DNA of 64,000 nt from Auriscalpium vulgare (lineage: Eukaryota; Basidiomycota; Agaricomycetes; Russulales; Auriscalpiaceae), in the NCBI GenBank assembly GCA_019915015.1, contig JAHBBC010000015.1:744001-808000 (forward strand), written 5' to 3'. The notes under the pieces were generated by a model. The model saw only the letters and a program-made list of their open reading frames with translations, had not been told where the DNA came from and searched no databases. The position numbers were made by a program, and so were the translations under genes. This document shows, in pieces, positions 34,969-44,276 of this stretch; the first letter of the stretch is position 1, and each line of letters begins with the position of its first letter.

Positions 34969-37003
34969 TCAGACCTCCGCCTTCGCTTTCTGGAACTTCT
35001 TCTTCAGCCATGCGCGGCACTCAGAGTGGAGGGCAGACGCCCGGCGAGGAGCGGAAGTAGAGAGGGAGGACGCGGCCGAGCCGGCCAGCGTGGGCGCGAG
35101 CGGGTTTGCGGGGAGCGTCGATACCGACAGTGCTTCTTTCGATGCGACGGGAGAGATAGGGAGCGACTCCGCCGACGAGACGGGCGAGCGCGAGGTCTGC
35201 GGGGTCAGGACCTGGCGCACGCGGCCGAAGAAGCCAGAGAGGCGCGGCGAGAGGCGCGAGAAGCCCGAGCCAGATGAGGCGCTGCTTGCAATCGAGAGCG
35301 CGGGCGTGCTGGGCGCAGACAGAACGGCCCGGGTGGCAGGGACGGCCGGGGCAGGCGAGCGAGGCATAGAAATGTCAGGCGCAGTGAAGGTGTAGAAGGG
35401 GAATGGGTCAACGCTGAAGTTGTCGCCGCCGACGAGCTGGAAAGCATCGCCGTGCGCCTTGGCGTCGCGCACCTCCTCGAACAGGTCGAACTGGCCGGGA
35501 ACCCACGGCGCATCGATCTGCCTTGCGGCGAGCTTTGCCCAATCACTGTACAGGCATGTGGTCAGCGCTCACATCACATCGAGTGTGATGCGGACTTACA
35601 TCCCGCGGAAGCACGGGTGGGCCTTCATGCCCTCCACGCCAGGACGCAGCACCGTGTCCTTCTGGAGCAGGAGCAGCACGAACAGTTGCACCACGATGTC
35701 GACGCCGTCCTTGACGTCGAACGTCACCTCGTCCTCGCGCACGCTGCGGCAGACTTCGTCAAAGTCCTCCGTGTCATTGAATGGCGTGCGGCCGGTGAGG
35801 AGCTCGTACATCGCCACGCCGAGCGACCAGAAGTCGACGCCGACGCCGTACAGCGTGCCTTGGAAGACCTCGGGCGCGGCATATGTCGGTGTGCCGCATT
35901 GCGCGCGCGTAGTGAAGGGCGCGAGAGGCATGTCGGCCTTGTGTGGGGCGAGCGCAGACCAGTATGGGTTGGTTTCGCGCCGGATCTCGCCAGGGAAGGT
36001 CTCCCACTGCTTGCTGATACCGAGATCGCCGAGCACGACGTGTCCGTACGCGTCGAGGAAAATGTTGTCGGGCTTGATATCGCGATGCACGATACCAAGA
36101 GAGTGGAGGATCTGAAGGGCGAGGATCTGCAATTCATCGTGAGCGGCTGACAGGGTGGGGTAGACAGCGTGAGCGACGTACAGCCTCGGCGATGTAAAAG
36201 ATTGCCATTGACACAGGCAGCGTTCCAGCCTCGTTGAGCCTGGTGCGCAGATCGCCGCCGGGCAGGAATGCCTGGACGACCTGAGTCAGAGAAGATAGAT
36301 CGCGAAAAGATAATGGACGCTCACCGTGACTAAGAAGAAGTTCTCTGAGTCGTGGAAACTCGCCTCGAGCTGAAGCACGCCCTGAACACCGCGAGCCTTG
36401 CGCAGGGCGCGCTGCTCGTTCAGCAGCGCAGCAGCATTCTCGGGCTCGAGGAATTCCTTCTCCATCTTCTTGATAGCGTGGAGACGGCGCGAGGTCTTGT
36501 GCTCCGCAAGGTATACGGTGCCACTGGCACCCGAACCGATCTTCTTTATAATGTCAAAATCGCGCACGCCGACGGCTTTGGCGAGTGAAATCGCGGAGAC
36601 GGGCTTGACAGCTCTCGTGGTGGTGGAGGCGGAGGCGATGATGTTGGAGAACTTGACGAAATGCTCTGGATCAACAAAGTCCTGTTGTGAAGCGTCTTAG
36701 CACCGATGTTGAGAGTAAGAGCAGGGTCCGGCTTACAACGAGGGACAGTTGGGTCGAGCGAAGAGGGATGACGCTCCTGCGGCGCACGTTGAGGACAGAC
36801 GGATCGTACGCGGCGTCGAAGAGCGCATCGAGATGCTGGCGCTCCTCGTTGACGCAGGATACCGCGAGCTGTTCATGATCAGCCTTCGATTGCACAGATA
36901 GATCTAGAGAACATACATGAATTACTGGGGGCTTCTCTTGAGGGGTGGCTGGCAAAGCCTTGGGGCTTCGAGCGAGGAAGGTCGGGAAGGTAAGATTGAA
37001 CAT
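34969..37003 (-). CDS. AGC-like Ser/Thr protein kinase, copy B
   Basis: This is an inverted, nearly identical paralog of the kinase at 24924-26925, with the same six exons and near-identical introns. ATG is at 37003. Kinase motifs are unchanged: IGSGASGTVYLAEHK, HRDIKPDNIFLD, GDLGIS, CGTPTYAAPEV. Only a few residues differ before the tail (for example VIHVC for VIQVC, GEIRRETN for GELRRETN, RVRQVLT for RMRRVLT). After SSAESLP the two proteins part: copy B has a different Ser/Ala-rich stretch and ends ECRAWLKKKFQKAKAEV. The shared basic end motif ECRAWLK shows that the tails are homologous but older in divergence than the core. Both copies look intact and expressed from duplicated promoters. 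Confidence 0.85.
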
Positions 37004-37181
37004 GTTGCTGAGGTCTTGACCTTGAGGGGCGTTTGGATGCCCGGTGAATGGGTTTCAAGATGGGGGCAAAAGAGAAACCTGGGGAAGATGACATGTCGAT
37101 GCAGACGAGTTTAAGACCTAGGGATTGTGGACCAGACTAACAGTGCAGTGCGGCTGGCAGGGTGAGACTCGGTCGAGTTTG
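35167..37181 (-). repeat. Right arm of 2-kb inverted duplication
   Basis: Inverted partner of 24749-26760. The arms are separated by about 8.4 kb containing tyrosinase and the APH gene. The outer end is at the GCAAACTCGACCGAGTCTC match near 37181. The inner end lies near 35167, inside the last kinase exon. Confidence 0.9.
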
Positions 37182-38695
37182 CATTGAAGGCGCGTAGACA
37201 CAGCACAAGGGAGACTTTCGTTGAGCTCAGGGATTAAAATCAGACTACGGTAAGTCACAAAACTGCTTGAGAGATATTAGGATCATGATGGAAGGTAGTG
37301 GGCATTTGCGGATTCCAGACAATCTGAAGGAACGGTCACGTGTTTGAGCTGCCAACTCCGAGACTCAACAGAGTGTTGGTGTTTACTTTGCTCGAAAAGA
37401 ACAAACGAAAATTCGGCGATAGCAGAGTCGAGGGAGTGAATAACGGTCGAGCGAGAAGTCTTGGGTGTCGGCGGTGGGTGCTCGAGCAGCCAGACGCGCC
37501 ACCGGGAAGCCAGCAGACGCTGAAGTGTCCTCGACTTCAGTTGGCAGACACGGTGCAGAGACCAAGGCGCTCGAGTAGTGCAGAATTTGAGATATGGCTC
37601 GTAGTCGTCGGTAGCCTGGCCCCCAAGGAGGTCTTCGACCTTCTTGCGGTCCCCGTGTTCAGAACGGCGATGGTCCTGGCGATACAATTTGTCCGGCGAT
37701 CCCGATTGATGTCAATGCGTTACACAAATGAGCCCAATCGACGCTATGAGGCATCTTGTCAGTGTGGATCGATGTAACAAAGTCAGTTGATGCTTGCAGG
37801 CTCTGTCAGGATCGTTGTTGACAATGTCATTATAGCCGTCGACCACCTTTCCGCATGGAAGGCAGCGGTGACTGCAGTTGCGCCAATGCGCATGGCAGCT
37901 GTGATATCTCATCGCGACATCGGACCTGAGGATGGAAAGATCCCGGGTGAGGAACACGGCTAACTTCGCCCATCTCCGGATACGACCACCCAGTGAGCAT
38001 ACAAGGTCAATAAACAGGCATCCCCCGCACAATCACGGACATACCGTCCATTCTGCGACCACAGTAGAGAGAGCTTGCAGTGGCAGCCCTCACAAGAGAG
38101 CTGATGAGGACGAGCAGAGGACATGACATTCAAGTCATTGGCTGGCAAATAAATGTCGACGACGGCAAAAAGCCGGCCCTCGATTTGTGTATGTAAGCAC
38201 TGAGTCGGGCCAGGCTGCCACAAGAGCCAGCGAGGGCCTTCAATTAATCCACAAAGTCTGCAGCGGGCAGCGCGTCGAGGAAGCGGTCGAAGACATTATC
38301 CATCGTGGCATGAGCGAGCTGCGGAAGAATGCGTTTGGCGACGATGTACTTGTGACCGTGGAAGCGCGAGCAGGCACTGGGCGAGTCTTGCGCATTCAAA
38401 CGAGGTTCCGTACCATGATCTGCTGGTTAACCACTCGCTCAAAGGTGATGAGGCCGCGCTTCGGAGCATGGATAAGTTGGAATTAGTGACGATTGGGTAA
38501 CTGGATGGTGCGTACTTGACCCTGGGTGTATGGCGCCGTAGAGCTACTGATTGCGCGGGTTTCGCTTGCTACAGGCCGGGAAAGCTGGTCTACCGTTAAC
38601 GTTACGTCTTTGAGCGGCTCGTCAAGGGTTTGTCACTGTCCTCTGCCGCCGATGTCTGAGCTGACTAACTAGGATCTTTTTACAAACTCGATATT
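37182..38695. other. Gene-poor stretch, possible gene fragments
   Basis: No complete gene recognised. On the minus strand near 38240-38400 a short frame reads YIVAKRILPQLAHATMDN and ends ALPAADFVD before a stop. It looks protein-like, but I find neither a start nor a splice partner. Confidence 0.35.
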
Positions 38696-38974
38696 TCAGG
38701 CCACACCCGTGGAGGCGGCCATACGCGCGTGCGAGCGGGTGCTGACCACATGCCCGGAGACGGGCAGCAGCTCCTTATTGAGAGGTCGTGCCATGGATGG
38801 GCGGGTGAGGTACCTCGAGGGGCGGTTCACATCTGGCTCCGAGTCGGAGTAACCGTGGAAAGGAGGCTGGGGGATGCCGCGCGCGGCCGACTGCGAGGGT
38901 ACTCCCACTACATGCAGTACATAATCAATGTATATGACGCGATACTGGACAATCATAGTATGATCCATCATAAT

Positions 38975-40518
38975 TCACCAGGCGACGCTGTGCGTCGGGC
39001 GGAGCTCTATGCGTGGGTTGTTCATGCCAATGGCAGGCGCGGACGCTCCACCCTGCAGCTCCTCGCGGTCGCGTGTACCCCACGGCTCAGTGGAAATCTG
39101 CACGAGCTCGTCGTGGCTGAATGTTGGCAAATAGTTTGTCGTGCCGCCAGACGAGCGGATGGACACGCGGATGAAATACTGGAACCCCCGAGTGAGTCCC
39201 ATGGTGCGCATGCGAGAGTGCCACTGATGTGCTCACCGCGACCTCGAGCTCGCCATTGATGCGCCACGACTGCTCCTTGCCGGTTTCCCCGGTCTGCAGG
39301 CCAAAATACGCGACTGCGACACCCTCTTGCGAGTTGTCGGCGTCAATGAGCACACCTGTCGCCACGATGAGCTCGCGCCCGCCGTTCACTACGCCGGTGC
39401 CACTGACGCCCTGCACGCGCGCGAGCGTCCGCTTGAGGAGCCGCACCTCCGTGCTTGGCGTCAGAAGCTTCGCGCTCGCAGGTGACTGCGCGCAGGTGAA
39501 GGTCATCTTCAGGGGTATCGCGGTGCCGGAGGAGAACGTCGTGTGCGCGGGGATGAAGAGCTGTGGGTGAGTGTTAGAGAAGCCGCGACTGGGCGAGAGC
39601 AGGAGACGACCGGACCTCGACGGTGGGGACGTTGGCGCGCGCTTTGAAGCGTGGACAGTCGTCGCTGGGCCAGATGGGGGGGAGGGGAATTGTCTTGAAT
39701 TCGCTGGGCTGCCCCTGGTGCATGATGTCCCGCCGTGGCGGCGGCAGAGAGGGCCATGTCTTGGGCAGGTACAACAGAGGGATATGTCTACTGACATGGG
39801 GTGAGGCCAGGCTCAGGGAGCAGCTGCGTGCGCTTACTTCTCGTGTCGACGTAGTCCCTTCCTGAAGACGTCCAGTTTCAAGGTATACGTCGTTTCGACA
39901 GAGAGTCCTGGCGACCATGCCATGTAAGACGGCGGAAGAGGGCTCAAATCCCCGCTAACAAAAGTAGGGAACGGGATAGAAAAGGTGAATACATGTTCGG
40001 TGGGGCAGAAGGCCGCCTCGGGCGTCGTGGCGAAAAGTGTGGTGGTGCTGGACACCAGCGGCTTGTCCAGCATGTCCGACAGCATCCCGCGCGAAGTAGC
40101 GGACACCTTGGCGTTGCCCAGAAGCTGTCAATACATACGTCGGGTAAGTACGTGACTGAAACTATGAAAGAGAAATGTTCCCAACCGAGACTTGGAGGCG
40201 GTAGACATGACTGCACTTCTTGGTTAGCTTCACGGTGCCCTGCACAATGCCGTTGAAACCGTAGGCCGGTTGGCGCGGCCCCCACAGTCGTGGACCCATG
40301 TTGATGTGCATGTATTCATTGTTGTATATGTAGTGTGTCGACGACTCGGGCTGGTGGGCGTATGGCGCTGGGTCTTGTGACGGAAGGTCGGGCGCAGATT
40401 CGCTCGAAGTCTGCAAGACACGCTCCGTTTCGTGGGCCTCTGGAGAATATGCAGGTGTGTGGTCGTCGGGGAGAAATATGTCGCGGAAGAGCGGGGGCTG
40501 TTCGATGGGGGACGGCAT
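38975..40518 (-). CDS. Arrestin-like protein
   Basis: ATG 40518 starts MPSPIEQPPLFRDIFL, a Pro/Glu-rich leader. HINMGPRLWGPRQPAYGFNG, IVQGTVKLTKKCSHVYRLQV and the following exons (KVSATSRGMLSDMLDKPLVS, then FSIPFPTFVSG) form the N-terminal arrestin beta sandwich. CAQSPASAKLLTPSTEVRLL, the VSGTGVVNGGRELIVATG exon and IRVSIRSSGGTTNYLPTFS form the C-terminal half. Five or so introns of about 50-60 nt. Fungal arrestin-like proteins are usually adaptors linking membrane transporters to ubiquitin ligases; that role is inferred from the family. The frame ends at 38975 (HSVAW stop). A further exon may exist down to 38696, where an open segment (IPQPPFHGYSDSEPD) follows an acceptor AG. Confidence 0.7.
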
Positions 40519-40558
40519 ACTGTTTCTGGGGCTCTGACTCGATCGAGTCAAGCGCGTA

Positions 40559-40564
40559 CTTATA
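40559..40564 (-). promoter_or_regulatory. TATA-like box upstream of the arrestin-like gene
   Basis: TATAAG on the minus strand lies about 41 bp before the ATG at 40518. Confidence 0.4.
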
Positions 40565-41520
40565 GACGACGAGCGGTTATGACGGAGCGGGTTGACAAAG
40601 CGGGTGAGGATGGCGCCTTTTTAGCTGACAGGGCCCATCGGGCAGTGCGGGATGCAGGAGTGTATGGCCCATGGCCCCGGGCAGTCGCTAGGCACGGGGA
40701 GTCACATCTGCTTGCCTTTTGCGGATGGTCGGCAGGCGATGGACAAGCTTCAAGCACAAGCCCTGCCAAGCCGCTGAGAGCCGGCGACGTTGTAGAGACA
40801 TCGAGGTGCAAGCGAACATAGTTGGTTCAAGGTTGCGGCACCTTCGGAAGGTCGGATGCGACGGTGGAGAGCTTGATGTACATGCCACCTTCGACACGCT
40901 GTGCATGACCTTCTGATACCCAACGTTTCCTAGCTCTGGCGTGGAGGATGGCCAGAGACCAAAGCAAATTCACGGAGGAATAAAGGGGAGGATGATAGAT
41001 GGCGGTCGTGAAGTTTGAGTCGGAGGGGACTCGAGGCATGTCTGGTCAACTGATCGGCGCGTGCCAGGCGGAATGCGAGCGCAAGGCAAAAGGTGTAAGT
41101 TAGCAGTCTTTTCGTTCTGCCTTCCAGTAGAGCCCGCCAGTATAGCTCGCCAGTGGGAGATCCTGGAGGCCGCGAGTCGCGACAACTGGCCCAAATTGCG
41201 TCGACCTCAAATTTCGTGAGGCTGAGACGCACTGTTTGCTAACGACTGGCTGATTCACTATGTGCGTGAGTATTCTGGCGATGAGAAAGACGACGCACCT
41301 GTGTTCACAGGGGGGGATGTCCAGAGGTAAGTAGAGAGAGAAGACAGATTGACTTGTCTAGACCTGTCACGTTAAAGGCTAGCGGCTACCGCCGCCTTCT
41401 CCCACAACTACTGTGCACTCAGATGATGATCGATGATCACCCAGAGCTTTCCTGCAAGCCTGTCATTCCCTCACTGTCCACTGAGTGTCCACTGCCGCTG
41501 TCTTAGACAGTTGACTTGAC
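40565..41520. other. Intergenic between divergent genes
   Basis: No gene recognised. It should contain promoters of the arrestin-like gene (minus) and the carboxypeptidase gene (plus). Confidence 0.4.
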
Positions 41521-43611
41521 ATGATGTTGGCAACCACAGTGGCCCTGCTCCTCTGCCTCACCGGGGTGGGAGCGGCGCGCATCCAGGACCCACTTCCAGT
41601 ATGGCCCGGGACACCACCACCCTCGGCGCCGGCATACACACCCGTTGGATCGCTCAGTGCGGTGGGGCCCGACGCGTACACGACGTTGACGCACCCGCTC
41701 TTCACGCGTCACAGCGTGCGTACCAAGCAGACTACTGACTTCTGTGACACCACAGTCAAGTGCGCATAGGTATCTTTGTGTGCAGCCAGGTGCGCACTAA
41801 CCAACCCTGGGTTGTACACTGGTTACATCGACGTCGACGCGAAATACCTGTTCTTCTACTTTTTCGAGAGCAGGAACGACCCAGACAAGGATGACGTGCT
41901 CTTCTGGACAAATGGAGGTGCGTCTTGTGTCTCCTCCCTCAGTCTGCTTCTGAGTCTCACTGCCTGGCAGGTCCTGGAGGATCTTCGCAGCTTGGTCTCT
42001 ACATGGAGCTTGGTGCGTCCCTTCACGCGGCATCCATCCTTCGACCCTCTCACACCCATGTCACAGGCTCATGTAGAATTGTGAATGCGACAGAAGGCCC
42101 GAAAGACCACCCCGAATCGTGGAACTCCAACGCGAATGTCTTCTTCGTCGACCAGCTCGTCGGCGTTGGCTACTCATACGCCGAGCACGGCATCACCCGT
42201 CGTACGTGCAGGCGCCCTTGTCAGTACCCCTTGGCTGATTTGATCGTTACCCACCAGGGCACGACGGAGGAAGCCGCCAACGACATTGCCGCTTTCATCG
42301 CAATCTTTTTTGAACACTTCTCGTCGTTCAAGGGTAGATCCCTGCATATGGCCGGCGAGTCTTACGGTGTTCGTTCTCTCGCACTTCCATTGCGTCCGTT
42401 TCTGATGGCATATCGTTGCAGGGCCGCTACATCCCTCTCTTCACAGCCGCGGCTCACGACCAAAACGCGCTCCTCGTTGCTACGGGCGGGACACGCATTA
42501 ACCTGACATCTGCTATCATACGTGCGCGGTGCACGCCGACAAGTGGCACAGAGGGAAACAGCATCCAGCTGACCCTGTCCAGGTAATGGTCTTACCGACC
42601 ATACCACTATGCTACCATCGTACCACACCTTGACATGCACACCGGCATCCCTGCCCCCGGTTCTGAACGTTAGGTAGGCAGAACTGATTTGCTCATTGCT
42701 GAAATCCAACCTAATCGCCTCCTGGTTGCAGTACCTGCGTCCGGATGAAGAAAGCGGAAAGTCTATGGCAATGTGTGCGCGTAGCTTGGCCCGATCTCCC
42801 GCTCTCAGATGCCCCGCTGTCAGGAATGGTTTAAGGCCGCGTGCGTTGACCAGTTCGATTCGATAAGCTGCGGTGCTGCCAACGGGTTCTGCGAGACCGA
42901 GCTTCTCGTGCCGTTCCTACTTACAGGTACGTGTGTAACACTGGCCTGTGAGCACACTGATGTTGTACTTGGCAGGCCGCAATAGCTACGACATCAGTAA
43001 GAGCTGTGAGGACCCCGACGCGCTATGCTACCCCGTCACCAGGTGCGTTCATGTCAAAGTCCGCTTGCTTTTCAGCGTCTGACGTGCTCCGCTGCGTTTC
43101 AGATCTATTGTCGAGTACCTCAACCGCCCCGACGTTCTTGACGCACTGAGAGTCGACCCGCACGTGCGGGGGTTCGCTTTCGCCTCGTCGTCCGTTTTCG
43201 ACGCGTTCATGCAGTCCGCGGATGTGCTGCGGTCCTCCGTCGATCACGTCGAGGCCCTGCTCGAGCGGGGCGTGTCCGTGCTCATCTACGTCGGCACGTA
43301 CGACCTGGGCTGCAACTGGGTCGGGAACGAGCGATGGACGCTAGACATGGACTGGAGCGGGAAGAATGCGTTCGGGCGCGCGCCGCTGCTCGCGTGGGAG
43401 GTCAACGGCACGGCTGCGGGCAAAACGCGCAGCGCGGCCGGGCTGACGTTTGCGACGGTGGATGCGGCCGGTCATATGGTGAGTTTCCCATCGTAGGGAG
43501 AGGTTGTGCTCATGGGAAGGCTGACTACTGTCGATGTGCTAGGTGCCGTATGATAAGCCGACGCAGGCATTGGCGCTCATCAACAGGTGGTTGGCAATGG
43601 AGCCTCTCTGA
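41521..43611 (+). CDS. Secreted serine carboxypeptidase (peptidase family S10)
   Basis: The product removes C-terminal residues from peptides in the secretory pathway or outside the cell. ATG 41521 is followed by the signal peptide LATTVALLLCLTGVGAA. Landmarks are CALTNPGLYTGYIDVDAKYL, FWTNGGPGGSSQLGLYMELG (usually GGPGCSS), the nucleophile region MAGESYGGRYIPLF, NGLTDHTTMLPSYHTLTCTP, PRCQEWFKAAC, SYDISKSCEDPDALCYPVTR, the catalytic Asp in YVGTYDLGCNWVGNERW, and the His in DAAGHMVPYDKPTQAL. TGA is at 43609-43611. Ten or so short introns. The intron at 42757-42808 begins GAAAGT rather than GT. The triad is complete, so an active enzyme is expected if that intron is handled. Confidence 0.85.
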
Positions 43612-43837
43612 ACAGATGTAATATCTACGCACTATGCAAGAAGTCGCCTCGATAGTCGCCTTCACCATCGGCATGTTGCAGAGGACGCTGCTAGATGCGC
43701 CTCTTGAGCTGCAGAGTGTCAACAATAAGACCTTTGAATGGACGCGTGCATTGAAGCAGACGAACGTTTAGAGCCTTTCAAGTTGTCGGACAGGAAATCT
43801 TTCCAGTGTCGTGAAGATTATATTATATACAAGCAGT

Positions 43838-44240
43838 GCCTCCCGGTCTCCGTTCGACCTTTGGGCGGATATCGCGCATATGTGGGGTATCGTATAGTGT
43901 TCTGTGCAGCATCCAGAGCCGTGCCTCCCGGTCTCCGCGCGACCTTCGGGCGCATCATGTAGTAAGAATGAAAAGAAAGAGAGAAAGAAAAAGAGAAGCC
44001 TCCCGGTCTCCGTTCGACCTTCGGGCGAGTATCGTGCATATGGTACCGTATTTCATCCACAGCCAAGCCTCCCGGTCTCCGCGCGACCTTCGGGCACATC
44101 CTATCGTAAGAATAAAAAAGGAAATGAAATGAAAAGATGCCTCCCAGTCTCCGCGCGACCTTCGGGCGCATACTATAGTAAGAATGAAAAAGAGGAAGAA
44201 AGCAGGAAATGCCTCCCGGTCTCCGTTCGACCTTCGGGCG
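43838..44240. repeat. Minisatellite: six 30-bp units at 69-85 bp intervals
   Basis: Units start at 43838, 43923, 43998, 44067, 44139 and 44211. Each is close to GCCTCCCGGTCTCCG(TTC or CGC) followed by GACCTTCGGGCG. Two alternating types occur. TTC units (1, 3 and 6) are followed by G-rich spacers containing GCATATG-like text in the first two. CGC units (2, 4 and 5) are followed by a conserved spacer with GTAAGAAT and A/G-rich sequence. It lies in the 3' region between the carboxypeptidase and the convergent coiled-coil gene. Confidence 0.9.
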
Positions 44241-44276
44241 GGTACACAGAAACATTCGTGTGTGCTCGCAACGTCA

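Noticed and set aside
37283..38223. Minus-strand frames of 87-134 codons
   Set aside because: No recognisable motifs and no consistent splice pattern; the only protein-like piece is too short to call a gene.
43838..44240. CRISPR-like spacing of a 30-bp repeat
   Set aside because: The host is eukaryotic, units vary in sequence, spacers are themselves partly repeated and A/G-rich, and there are no cas genes. It is a minisatellite.
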